Of a stretch of DNA of 64,000 bases, positions 8,641-18,500 are shown one piece after another (the stretch's first letter is position 1; each line of letters begins with the position of its first letter). This stretch comes from Erwinia sp050410775. Its GTDB lineage: Bacteria > Pseudomonadota > Gammaproteobacteria > Enterobacterales > Enterobacteriaceae. The position numbers and the translations under genes were made by a program. The stretch lies in assembly GCF_050410775.1 (NCBI RefSeq), contig NZ_CP191229.1, one strand, 5' to 3'. The notes beneath the pieces are model-generated. The model ran no database searches, was not told the DNA's origin, and worked only from the letters and a program-made list of their open reading frames with translations.

Positions 8641-9267
8641 TTACTCGCTCCAGGTCGCCCGGAACGCCACTGCGACTTCACCCTGCCAGAAACCGTCAGG
8701 CAGTTTGTCGGCAGTTGTTTCTGTAGTACCGTCAGTAGTGGCTTTTTTCACTTCAAATTTGAAGTTGTCACGCGCAGTCAGTTCGGTATCCGCAACAGCG
8801 CCTGCGGACTGGGTCAGGGTCCAAAGGCCAGAACCACTGCCGATATCCTGAGCAGAATCCACCAGGGTGGTCCAGTTAGCGGTTGAACCAACGCCGGTGG
8901 TTCCGCCATTAGAAGAACCCAGTTCGCTGCTACCGAAGAAAGCCCCCACACTCAGAGTAGTGTCCCCACCTACCTGACGCAGAGTGTTATTGCTGTCATC
9001 TACACGCGCTTCCAGTTTGAAACCGGTTGCAGTAGAGTGATCGCCACGGATCGCAACATCAAAAGTACCGGTATCCTGGTTGAAGCTTTTTTGACTTGCA
9101 ACATATTTGAACTGCAGCGCACGCATAGGCGTAACAACCAGTTCACTCTGGGTGTCCTTCGTTGCTTCAGCCTGCCAGACAGCGCTGGCATCTGCTGTGG
9201 TAGCAGCAAATGATGAGCCGGAAGCCATGATCCCCATTGCTGCTACTGAGAGTAACAACTTATTCAT
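8641..9267 (-). CDS. ecpA: Major pilin EcpA (E. coli common pilus)
   Basis: 208 residues from the ATG at 9267, which gives a signal peptide (MNKLLLSVAAMGIMASGSSFA). The mature part opens with a donor-strand-like segment (ADASAVWQAEATKDTQSELVVTP), followed by LQFKYV, the FDVAIRGDHSTATGFKL motif, and the ending WQGEVAVAFRATWSE. All of these closely match the E. coli EcpA pattern (ATW near the start, LVVTP, FDVAI.GD..AT.FKL, final TW). It polymerises into thin adhesive fibres used in biofilm and host-cell contact. It is the first gene of ecpABCDE here; the upstream ATG at 9294 gives no sensible signal start. Confidence 0.9.
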   Translation of the reverse strand: MNKLLLSVAAMGIMASGSSFAATTADASAVWQAEATKDTQSELVVTPMRALQFKYVASQKSFNQDTGTFDVAIRGDHSTATGFKLEARVDDSNNTLRQVGGDTTLSVGAFFGSSELGSSNGGTTGVGSTANWTTLVDSAQDIGSGSGLWTLTQSAGAVADTELTARDNFKFEVKKATTDGTTETTADKLPDGFWQGEVAVAFRATWSE

Positions 9268-9437
9268 ATAGTAATTCCTTTTGTAATTAATCAATCCGAT
9301 TCTGATTATTAACCATACTCACACCCAGCCGTATTCATGCATGGTGAAAGCGAGGCGATAGTAGGCGAAGGGGAAAAGTGAATCGAATGAATTTTCACAT
9401 ATTAAGAATTAATAAAAAAAGAGAAACCGCTGAAATA

Positions 9438-9486
9438 ACAGATCAATCAGACTTCACAAAAGAACTTTGAAGTCTGATTGATCTGT
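9438..9486. repeat. 19-bp perfect inverted repeat upstream of ecpA
   Basis: The arms 9438-9456 and 9468-9486 are perfectly complementary, with an 11-nt loop. It sits about 170 bp upstream of the ecpA start, between it and the IS3 remnant. The flanks are AT-rich and the T-tract on either side is weak. It could be a bidirectional terminator insulating ecpA from the IS, the trace of a mobile element end, or a binding or structural element in the ecpA leader. Confidence 0.7.
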
Positions 9487-9601
9487 AAAATCATCATCCA
9501 TAGAACTTACACTCAAAAAAAAGATTAAAGCCAGGTTATGAAGGATGCGCTGCAACGCCTACTCCCTTGCGTTCTCCTACCCGCGTAATGTGGACGCGGC
9601 G

Positions 9602-10300
9602 CTAAGTGAAGATCAGCTTTTCAAACTGTTCCGGGCTGAGGCCGCCACGCGCGCAGTGGCGACGCCAGCAGGGATAATTGCACCCGATATAATTAACCAG
9701 CCTTGTTCGCATTATTTCCTGACTGATAAAGTTCCCGCCGTGGGTAGTTTCCACCTTCAGCGAATTGAAGAAGCTTTCCGAATAGGTATTGTCATAGCAA
9801 CCGCTTTCCGACTTATATTTATACGCAGTTCATACCGTTTCAGCAGGGCCTGAAATCCGCTGAACAATACTGACTGCCGCAGCCGTTGTGAACAATATCT
9901 TTTTACGGCCGTTTTGCTGCGGCAGGTTCATCTGTAAGGCATCACGCGCCCGTCGTACTTTTCTGCAATAACATGAACCAGCCAGATAATCGCACGCGGC
10001 TACAGGAGCAAAATTTAAATCGAGGCTTTGCTCTACAACTAATGGCGCATACGGCTACAGGCCAATAACAACTGCGAGGTAGAGCCATCACTCGTGCGCA
10101 GACAGTTGATGTCGCCAGCCCATTTCTGATTCAGTCCACTTGCTGTAAAGCCCTCTTTCAGCAGATTCTCACACAGACAGATCATGCTCACGGTAGCTGA
10201 CCGGACTGAACTGGCATGCGGCGGCGCTAAACGATGCGTTCATCAAGCTTCAGAGCTTCCCGACGCCATCAAAGCCTCGGCTGCTTGTGGAACTTTTTTC
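9602..10300 (-). pseudogene. Degenerate IS3-family transposase (orfB, rve/DDE domain)
   Basis: Minus-strand fragments in several frames read as pieces of an IS3-type transposase. They include ENLLKEGFTASGLNQKWAGD followed by INCLRTSDG (near 10170-10070), then a VHNGCGSQYCSADFQALLKRYEL-like stretch (near 9890-9820), then GCYDNTYSESFFNSLKVETT and a GGLSPEQFEKL ending before a TAG at 9602-9604. These are the start of the integrase core, the second Asp region, and the C-terminal Glu region. Frameshifts and internal stops break the frame repeatedly, so it is inactive. Terminal repeats were not identified; the right boundary is approximate. Confidence 0.8.
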
Positions 10301-10899
10301 TGGTTGAACGGATTTGGTTAATTAAGTCGCCTTTTACTTGATAATTTACTCACCTAGTCCCGTGTTCATTATTGACGGGTAAGATTAAGTGCTGCGGAGC
10401 AGTCAGACGGCAGATGGCCTTAAGATCCATTCTGGCGAAGCCATCTCACGCAGTCTCCAGGGCGTGTCAAATCATTGCATTATCTTCCTTTCCTTTTGAG
10501 CCTCAATTCAGGACAGTGCCTGCGACGCATCTATCTGTAAATTACTATGCATCCTCTGCTTATAAAAAAGTGAAAGTATTGATTAAGAAAATACTCTTAC
10601 AAAAAGGCAGTTAGTATTTTTTAATCAGAAAAGATTAATAAACGCATAATGACTTCATAATGAAAAAATAAAAACATCTAGTTTATTTTTCAACCTGTAT
10701 TTTCTTAATAATAGAAGACAAGATTATAATAACCGTTTGTTTATTATTGCTTTTTATTATTAGCAAAGCATCTTCTCCTTCTGGTGACATTTGAACAACC
10801 CTGGTCAATATGGTAGTTTAAACCATCATTTGAGACACCGGTCTTTATTCGCAAGCTGAAAAGTGACTTACATCAGGGTTATCATAAGGAAATGCAAAA
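10301..10899. other. AT-rich intergenic stretch before the membrane regulator
   Basis: Mostly non-coding and increasingly AT-rich toward 10800. An 80-codon plus-strand frame at 10372-10614 has no convincing ribosome site or recognisable content. The promoter of the regulator gene at 10900 should lie here, but no single promoter stands out. Confidence 0.4.
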
Positions 10900-11664
10900 A
10901 TGTTTTATACTATTAATGGCGCAGTTATATTTAACTCCGTTAAACATACTATTGTGTCTTGCCAGCCCGGTTCAGGAAAGGAATGTAAGCTTAACCAGCC
11001 GGCGAGTCGATGCCTTTTGTTGCTGATACAAAATAATGGCAAGACAATTTCTCAGGAAAGATTTATTGATGAAGTCTGGCGTAAGAAAGGAATGGAAGTC
11101 GCTGTGAACACCTTTTATCAGAATATATCAATATTACGTAAGGCGTTGAGAAGCTGCGGTTTAGATGAGAGGGTTGTTATTACGGTGCCCAAAAAAGGGA
11201 TTATGCTGCATGCTGAAATCGAAGAGCAGCCCGATCCCAACAGTATCGAGCTCAGTACAGAAAACGTATATGCCTTACAAGAAACGTTAAGAATAAAAAG
11301 AGAAAAACCTCAATTAAAAATAATCTACATTTTAGTTACCATACTTACTTTATTATTAATCAATACCTTATTTTTCTTTTTTTTCCTGAATAAGCATGAT
11401 CCATCACTTTATCCTGACTATCGTTACCAAACGCTGTATAACGGCTGCAAATTTTATACAAATACAAGCCTGACGTATAAAATTAAGGAAACTGAAAAGC
11501 TGAATGGGGTCCTTGATTGCCAGAATTATGCTTTTGTTTACCTGACGCTGTACTCCTTCAGCAAACAAGCCTCTCTGCTTATGTGCAGCAGCGAACTCAG
11601 TACGGCAGGGGCGAAATCGTGCTACATAAAATTTATTAAAGAGCCAGATTTTGATCTGCCCTGA
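10900..11664 (+). CDS. ToxR/CadC-like membrane-anchored winged-helix regulator
   Basis: 254 residues. Residues 25-105 form an OmpR-type winged helix: CLLLLIQNNGKTISQERFIDEVWRKKG, then NTFYQNISILRKAL as the recognition helix, then ITVPKKGIML as the wing. One transmembrane segment follows (about 139-164, unusually Phe/Leu-rich). A roughly 90-residue C-terminal domain has four cysteines (183, 207, 229, 241) and probably faces the periplasm. Family members bind DNA while membrane-bound and respond to periplasmic cues. A good AAGGAAA site precedes the ATG. It stands alone on the plus strand, between ecp and the T6SS, in AT-rich DNA, so it could control either; this is inference. It is not EcpR, which is LuxR-like. 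Confidence 0.8.
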   Translation: MFYTINGAVIFNSVKHTIVSCQPGSGKECKLNQPASRCLLLLIQNNGKTISQERFIDEVWRKKGMEVAVNTFYQNISILRKALRSCGLDERVVITVPKKGIMLHAEIEEQPDPNSIELSTENVYALQETLRIKREKPQLKIIYILVTILTLLLINTLFFFFFLNKHDPSLYPDYRYQTLYNGCKFYTNTSLTYKIKETEKLNGVLDCQNYAFVYLTLYSFSKQASLLMCSSELSTAGAKSCYIKFIKEPDFDLP

Positions 11665-11713
11665 ATGCTCAGCAGTCACTCTCGATCAGGTTTTTCTTTA
11701 ATTGTTCGCTAAC

Positions 11714-11779
11714 CCCGCCTGGCCAATGTTAACTCAGCGTTAGGACAATGGCCTTATTGATTTTCTGCAGGCGGGTTTT
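11714..11779 (+). terminator. Possible terminator of the membrane regulator gene
   Basis: An 8-bp GC-rich stem (11714-11721 with 11768-11775) followed by TTTT, about 50 bp after the stop. The 46-nt loop contains a short inner stem, so the structure is branched and less typical than a simple hairpin. Confidence 0.45.
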
Positions 11780-12099
11780 CGTGTGTTAACGAAGCCCAGC
11801 CGGAGGCGATATTTTATTGCAGCAATCGGAATCACACAGCTCTAATAAAAAATTTTATTATTTCTTTGATTCTGGTCACAGATAACCACTCCGTCGTTTA
11901 TTTCGCCGTCAACACGCTTCTTTACCGCTGGCCGATCGCTATTAATATCAGGGACGGGCTTCATGATTAAGGCGGTTTAAATGCCGGTTATTACTGATTA
12001 TGAATGGATACTGCTTTATATGTCAGGCAATCCCCTTTCAACATAAATCCGTTATCAAAACACATCTTGCAGAGCATAAAAATTAATGGAACAACCGTG
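11780..12099. other. Intergenic region between regulator and T6SS end
   Basis: No gene, RNA or repeat recognised. It lies past the last T6SS gene (tssJ, convergent with the regulator). If the cluster once had more 3' genes such as tssE or tssA, nothing identifiable remains here. Confidence 0.4.
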
Positions 12100-12645
12100 T
12101 CAGTCATCCTTAATGGGTTGCAGCTTTAGAATGTTGCCGCTGAGTTCAATGATACGCGGTTTATCCGGGTCAAGATCTTCACGTCCGAGGGTCATTTTCC
12201 AGCTGTTCTTCGCCATATCCGGATGACGGAATAACCCCACAATCGCCACGAATTTCGCATCTGCTTCCATCGGCATATCCAGCACTGCAGCACCGCCCGG
12301 TTTAACGACCACATCGCGCGTGGCCAGCAGATCGGCACCGAGTCTATTTTCACCGTCTTTCAGTAACTGCTGATAGACCGTTCTGTCGAACGTTTTGGTC
12401 TCTTTCAGCTGATAAATGCGTACTACCACCGGTTCAGATAAAGAATTGTTTTCACGCGCATCGATATTGAGCGCTTCCCGGGCGGTGAAATCGAGGTGTA
12501 ACACCTTTATCTTTTTATAGAAGATAGATTTTACGACCGTCGTCGTTCCCTCCGTCACGCTCTGCGTCAGGCCACAACCGCTAAGGCTGAGAATAAGCAA
12601 AGGCAGCATCATGCGGGCCGGTTTAGTTAAATTTATACGTAACAC
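12100..12645 (-). CDS. tssJ: T6SS outer-membrane lipoprotein TssJ
   Basis: 181 residues. A type II signal peptide ends in the lipobox LSGC with Cys24. The mature protein is a small beta-sandwich with the family signature LDFTAREALNIDARENNSLSEPVVVRIYQL. TssJ is anchored in the inner leaflet of the outer membrane and binds the periplasmic end of TssM, forming the TssJLM envelope complex. It overlaps the end of tssG by 23 bp and is the last T6SS gene seen on this strand. Confidence 0.9.
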   Translation of the reverse strand: MLRINLTKPARMMLPLLILSLSGCGLTQSVTEGTTTVVKSIFYKKIKVLHLDFTAREALNIDARENNSLSEPVVVRIYQLKETKTFDRTVYQQLLKDGENRLGADLLATRDVVVKPGGAAVLDMPMEADAKFVAIVGLFRHPDMAKNSWKMTLGREDLDPDKPRIIELSGNILKLQPIKDD

Positions 12646-13708
12646 GTCGGTTTCCTTTCGTTAGTGTTGCCGGCTGCAGACCGCAATACAGCCCAAGTTC
12701 GGTAGTAAACCTTTGCGGGATATCATCCGGGACTTTGCCCTTCTCCACGCCAAGTACGCCATTCAGCCCCAGCCAGAAAGCGGCTTCACCGAGCGGGGGA
12801 ACGGACAGCAAATGCGTGCTGACGGTAAGGCGAAGTTTTGCCTTAAAGCGCCAGCCCAGATACACCCGCAGCATGACCATAAAATCCTGATATAACTGAC
12901 CGTCAGGCATCCATTCATGCATTTCCTGCTCATCGTCTGTGGTCAGCTCAATCAACAGCTGGCTGCTGGCATCCATCACTTCCTCGCCGAGCGGGGCATT
13001 CCCGTCCAGTAAAATGTCCTCATCGCCATAAAAACCCATCGGTTTATCAACCGCCACCGGACGCAAACAGTACGGACTGGTTACTGCCGTAGTATTGGGT
13101 GCCAGCAGATGCACCATTGCCTGGATCCCTTCCGCCGTCTTCCCGGGCTGTTGCAGCGCACCAAGCAGCGCCAGGAAGCGTGATACCGGCGTGGCGATCT
13201 GCTGTGCCGTACCGGGGATCCCCAATCCCACCAGCCCCAGCAGCGACTGTGAAATCGTATCGCTGCCGCCAGGCTCAAAGGTGGCCGGATAGGAATATTT
13301 ACGCCAGATACGGTAAAACTGCGTCAGGATGCGGTGACTGAAGATATCCAGAAATCCCTGTAGTGCTTCATGCCCTTCCCGGCACTGGGTGATGTCATCG
13401 AGATAGGCAGTTGGGAGTGGCGAGTCCACCCCGTACAGTCCCATAAATGTAGTGCGGATAACCGGCGGTGCGCGTTCATCATCCTCACTGTACTCAACGC
13501 TTTTCAGTTCGCTTGCCGGAAAGCCCATGCCGGGGGAGGGGCAAAAACGCACCCGATCATCTGACGGATGACTGGTGCTGCCTGTCAGCGGTTTAGCGGG
13601 ATTCTGTTTCTCCAGCAGCTGACAGAAACGATAAAAATTAATCCGGTGAAGATCGCGCTCCAGTCGCGGCGTTAGCCGGGGATACGGCGATTGTGCTTCT
13701 CTTCCCAT
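12623..13708 (-). CDS. tssG: T6SS baseplate protein TssG
   Basis: 361 residues. N-terminal signature INFYRFCQLLEKQNPAKPL, then VRFCPSPGMGFPASELKSV, GLYGVDSPLP and the HRILTQFYRIWRKYSYP segment, all typical of TssG/ImpH. It joins TssF (two TssF to one TssG) in the wedge of the baseplate around the VgrG spike. It overlaps tssF by 37 bp if the ATG at 13708 is used; a later start is possible, but the extra residues do not conflict with the family. Confidence 0.9.
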   Translation of the reverse strand: MGREAQSPYPRLTPRLERDLHRINFYRFCQLLEKQNPAKPLTGSTSHPSDDRVRFCPSPGMGFPASELKSVEYSEDDERAPPVIRTTFMGLYGVDSPLPTAYLDDITQCREGHEALQGFLDIFSHRILTQFYRIWRKYSYPATFEPGGSDTISQSLLGLVGLGIPGTAQQIATPVSRFLALLGALQQPGKTAEGIQAMVHLLAPNTTAVTSPYCLRPVAVDKPMGFYGDEDILLDGNAPLGEEVMDASSQLLIELTTDDEQEMHEWMPDGQLYQDFMVMLRVYLGWRFKAKLRLTVSTHLLSVPPLGEAAFWLGLNGVLGVEKGKVPDDIPQRFTTELGLYCGLQPATLTKGNRRVTYKFN

Positions 13709-15426
13709 TCAAGGCGCTCTCCGGTGGGCTGCAGGATAATAATCAGACGGTTAAACAGATAGATATCGGTATAAAGAGCGAAGAAGCGGCTCAGCATTTC
13801 ACCAAACAGACTAATATCGCCAGTGCCGGCAAAGCCGTGACTATTGAGCGTGACCTCGATCTGCACCCCACGCAAAAGATGGCCCTGCTCAAAACGCTCG
13901 GTTTCGCTGTGACGAACGTCGATAATCGCCTCCAGACGGCGACGGTTCATTTCACTGTCGGTCCATTCATATAAAGCCAGCGTTTCGCGCAGCACATCCG
14001 CGTTATCCATCATCGACAAAAAACCGCTTTTCAGGTGGCTCAGCACCCGCCAGTGAAAACGGTCGCGGTCCGGTGGGTAACAGGGCAGCGTGGGCGCGCT
14101 GAGGTTACGCGCGCCCACGCTAACGGAGGTGGTTTTCATCACCGTGTCGAGCACCGTGCTTTGCAACGCCCGACGCGGCAGCTGACCGTTTGTCCCGGTC
14201 AGGCTCAGTGACAGATTTTCATCATCCGGTAAGCTGTTGTTATCAAAGGCTTCGCCACCCAAGATAAGCCAGGTGTTGTGCAGACCCGAGGGTCCCCGCC
14301 GCACGCGGGTGTGGTAGTAGTACTCCGGGGCGTTGTGGCGCATCATGCCGCCCTTATGACGAAACGAGGAGAAAGGCACGTAAGTGTGGCCGCTCGACGA
14401 GAGTACTGAATCCACGGAGTAGATTTCGGTATGGCCGTCCTGCACGCGCATTGGCCGCAGCATGTACTCCGTCTGGAGTGAATCCAGCATCAGCGGATCG
14501 GACTCCAGCGGAAAAAGGTTAATGACCGGCACACAGTTGAGGCGCAGATGCTTTTCCGTAAAACGGAAGTCATGCTCCCAGCGCTTTTCAAGCATCACAT
14601 CGATATCAAACCCTGCCAGATCCGTAGGAAAATCCACCGTCTCAAGTCCGTGCAGCCCGGTGAACATAAATTTCTCCCGGAAGGTGAAGTATTCAAGCAG
14701 TAACTGATAACCACTGAAGCTGCTGTTTCCTTTCGGCCATAAACGCGCCTCCTCGCCAAATCCCAGCACCGTGAAATAGCCCTCAAGCGGACGCCCCTCT
14801 ACGTCGCCCGGCAGGCGTAGCCACATACGCGCAACGTTGGTGGTAAAGGCTTCATGCATGGCGCAGGCCAGCGGCGCATCAGCGTTGAAATAGAGCGGGA
14901 GCTGGCTAAGATCGATCCGTCGCCAGTCGGCGAGGCTGCTACAGGCAAAGCGCAGATTAATCACGGAGCGGCCATCTTGATCGGTGGTTAACCGGACCTG
15001 CTCCAGCGACAGAGGCTGAAGCCCGATATCTTGCGTGGTGGTATAACGGCAACGGGTACGTTTTTCGCCAATGGGGCGGGAAAGGACTTCAGACCCTTTC
15101 GCCATGCGCAGGGTTTCTTTCATTTCGCGCCAGTCCGGCGTGAACTCCACTATCGACATTGAGGGAATGGTACGCAGATAATGCGGCCACAGCAGCGTGA
15201 CCAGCCCTTCGGTCAGCTCCGGCAGATCGTCATCCAGTTTTTCCCGCAGGCGTCCCATCAGAAAGGCAAAGCCTTCAAACAGACGTTCCACATAGGGGTC
15301 GCGCGCGCCCGCTTTATCAAGATTCAGCATCGCCGCCTGCTCAGGATGAGCACAGGCAAACTCTTCGCCTGCCTCAAGCAGGTAGCGCATTTCAGCGTCG
15401 TAATAACGCAGGGTTAAGTCGTCCAT
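13672..15426 (-). CDS. tssF: T6SS baseplate protein TssF
   Basis: 584 residues, typical length for TssF/ImpG. The start MDDLTLRYYDAEMRYLLEAGEEFACAHP is preceded by a CAGGGA ribosome site. The signature DPYVERLFEGFAFLMGRLREKLDDDLPELTEGLV...LRTIPSMSIVEF follows. It builds the baseplate wedge with TssE, TssG and TssK. A 109-bp gap separates it from tssM, where many related clusters carry another gene (often tssA); nothing coding is seen in that gap. Confidence 0.92.
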   Translation of the reverse strand: MDDLTLRYYDAEMRYLLEAGEEFACAHPEQAAMLNLDKAGARDPYVERLFEGFAFLMGRLREKLDDDLPELTEGLVTLLWPHYLRTIPSMSIVEFTPDWREMKETLRMAKGSEVLSRPIGEKRTRCRYTTTQDIGLQPLSLEQVRLTTDQDGRSVINLRFACSSLADWRRIDLSQLPLYFNADAPLACAMHEAFTTNVARMWLRLPGDVEGRPLEGYFTVLGFGEEARLWPKGNSSFSGYQLLLEYFTFREKFMFTGLHGLETVDFPTDLAGFDIDVMLEKRWEHDFRFTEKHLRLNCVPVINLFPLESDPLMLDSLQTEYMLRPMRVQDGHTEIYSVDSVLSSSGHTYVPFSSFRHKGGMMRHNAPEYYYHTRVRRGPSGLHNTWLILGGEAFDNNSLPDDENLSLSLTGTNGQLPRRALQSTVLDTVMKTTSVSVGARNLSAPTLPCYPPDRDRFHWRVLSHLKSGFLSMMDNADVLRETLALYEWTDSEMNRRRLEAIIDVRHSETERFEQGHLLRGVQIEVTLNSHGFAGTGDISLFGEMLSRFFALYTDIYLFNRLIIILQPTGERLEWEEKHNRRIPG

Positions 15427-15535
15427 AATTCCCTGATTTTAAAGTTTTGAAGCATACAGGCAGGAAGTTCGCTGAGTTCCTGGTGGATATTTTCATCAAA
15501 CCGGCAGGTTTACCCTGAATTCCCCAGCCTACTCA

Positions 15536-18500
15536 TTAGCGAATTCCATACATATCATCACTGTCCGGACTGGCTGCCAGCGCCTTTTCCATCGCAGCGG
15601 CATCCACGCTGAAAATCTGATCCGGCAGGCTGAATCCGCGTAATGCCAGCAGCGCCAGCGGGCCATTACCCAGCTGGGAGCGCAGCACCCACTGCAGCGA
15701 ATGGCCATCCGGTGTGGTAAAGCTCATCATCCACTGGCTGCGGTCAAGCTGCTGGCGCCTGCCCTGAGCCAGCCAGCGAATAAAGCCCCAGGTCCCGCTA
15801 TAATCGCCAAACAGACGCGCACCGGCGTTGACGGTGGTCCAGGTCAGCATGGTTCCGGGCCTGAAAGTCTCTCCCGGCCAGCGGAAGCTTTGCCAGTCAG
15901 CCATCTGATTAAAGTAATGCAGTTTTTGTCCATCAATGGTGAGCTGGGTTTCCACCACCTGCGGCGCAGGTCGCGCCTGTAGTTCAAAGCTGATGCCCTG
16001 GCGGCCATCGGTAAACAGAATGTCCGACAGCTGGCTCAGCTGGTTTATCGCCCGCAGGAATGCCGGGTTAAAGGTCAGCCCCTGACTGTTCACTTTATCC
16101 GCTACCCACTGGCTGCCCTCTTTATGCAGTACGCCGTTCAGTTCCGTCGTCAGGAAGCGCTCAATGCGCCCACTGTCCCTGCGTACAAATTCGGCCAGCA
16201 TCGGCAGCGAGGCTTCGCTTTTGCTGGCGGAAAACGGATAGCGCCCGTCAAATGCCGTATGCCAGTCAGCAACGACCGCACGGCGCCATTTATCATTCAG
16301 GCTGGCGGCGGACGGCTGCAGTACGGTTTCCCACGCCTGAGTCAGCGGCTGGACAAACAGGGTCTGGCCGAAGCCGCTCCACTCTTCGCCAAGGCTTGCT
16401 GCGATCAGGCTGCCGTATTGCTGAGTGTCTGTCAGGTCCACGTTCTTGCCCTGGAATACCGTCTGCGCCAGCGCCTGCATCATCTCCTGCGGGTCGGTGC
16501 TGTTTGCCACCTGCTGCAGACGCAGGCGAACGCGGGTGATGCGGGTCAGGTAAGTCTGCAGGCTGAGCGTGTTATCCGCCGGCATCACATTGCTGCCTTT
16601 GTTTTTCCCCAGAAGCTGAAGCAATGGGCCAAAAGTTTCATCCAGTGGCCCCTGTGGACCTGACGCAGACTGGTCAATTGCGGGCTTGTCTTTTCCGCCA
16701 ACCAGGCCTCTGGCGGATTTGATGATGGAGTCCGAAAGACCTTCACTCTGCTGTCCGGTCTGCCCCTGCCATGAGAGGGTATTCATCAGGGCAATAAGTG
16801 GAGACTGGCGTACGTCACTCATCAGCGTCAGCTGGTCAGTCACATCGGCAATGTTGTTCACCGGATTCCAGTGCAGGCTGTTGAGGAAACTCAGCCAGCT
16901 GCTGGCAAAGTCGGTGAAGTAACGCTGAGTCAGTCGCGCTTTCAGTGCTTCCGGTGACAGGCCGGCCGTTACTGATTTGCGGGAATCGCTCAGCACCCAG
17001 TCAATCTCTTCCCGGCGGGAATTCGCCGCTTTCTCGATCGCCTGCCGGATGCCGCCTTCCCACGCCTGACGGGTGAACATACCCGGCACCACTTCTTCAG
17101 TGGTGAACAGGCGCCGCGCATCGGTGCCGCTGGTCATCTCTTCCAGAGAAACGTCTGCGTAATTACGGCGCACCGATTTGAGCATATTTTCATACAGCGT
17201 ACTTTCGGCGTTACGCCGTCCAATCTGCTGCAACAGGACCTGACGGCTCTGGCTGACCAGCTGCGCATCCGGGGTGATTTTCCACGCGGGCTGCTCTGGC
17301 AGAGTGGCGATATAGAACGCCCACAAATCTGGTGCCAGACTCTGCCACAGGCCGGTGGAAATCCCGGTGCGTGTCGGCTGTACGTCCTTCATGGTCCGGG
17401 CGTAGAACGCGCCGTCGGCTTTATCCGGACGTGACATCATCAGCCAGGCTTTCAGCTGGTCATAACCCGGTTTCGCCAGCTGCGCACGCTGGTCGCTGTT
17501 GGGCGCGGAGTTCGCCAGCGCGCTGAGCTTCTGCGTCAGGGCGGCATTTGCCGGGTCGCGTATCAGGCGGTTGTTCGCCACGCCATACCAGGGCAGCAGG
17601 GCGTCAAGCAGTTGCTGATTATGGTCAAGACCAAAGCGTTGAAACCAGGGGGCGCCCTTTTGCAGATGATGCTCAAGACGACCTGCATCGTTACGCAGGC
17701 TGTGTAATGCGGTGAGCTGTCTGTCTGATACCGCCGGATGCTCCACCAGAGCATGGGCTTTATCCGCTACCGCGATAATCTGATGGCGGTTCAGCGCGAA
17801 GGAGAGCAGCAGACCTGCTCCCCATATGCCAGAGAGGGCGATCAGCGTCCAGGCCAGCGTCTGTTCCCAGGCCATACCGACGCGGCGGCCACGCACGCGG
17901 GTGCAGTCAGCGATCACGCCCTGCCAGCTATCCGGCAGGGTCAGCGCATGGCGCTGAGACTGTGGAACATAATGATCTGTTCCCGGGGGTTCAGCACCCT
18001 GTGCATGGCGATCGCCAACATCCGTACCGGGCTTCTCCGGCAGGCTGAACATCAGCCCGCGCAGCGGCACACGCTGCTGGCTGCCACAGAGCCAGGGAGT
18101 AAGCTGCTGCGCCCAGCGGGCGATCCCCCCCTCTTTCAGGTGCTGGCTCAGACGCAGCAGGAAGTCGTGGCTGTTATTCTCCACTACCTGGCTCATGCCC
18201 TGCTCCGTCAGTCCTGGCAGCAGGCGCTCCAGCTGGCGAGTGATATCATCCTGACCTGCACGCAGCGGAAAGAACGCGCCCACAGCCTGCTCTGCCCGGC
18301 CAGCCTGGGACCAGTCACTGTCGCACAGCTGCCACAGCCAGACCGGCGCTGAATAGCGCAGCAGTTCACTGATTTTTTCCAGACCGCGCAGATCGCTGTC
18401 GCTCAGCTGCGGCGTGAGGCGTTGCGCGCTATCCAGTACGCGGATAATACCGTCCAGCGGGCGGCCCCGGCGCAGTTTACGCAGCGCGGTGTATTTTCCG

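Noticed and set aside
9545..9853. 102-codon plus-strand frame
   Set aside because: Antisense to the IS3 transposase remnant, whose recognisable residues are on the minus strand.
10372..10614. 80-codon plus-strand frame in the AT-rich region
   Set aside because: No good ribosome site, no family resemblance, odd composition at its two ends.
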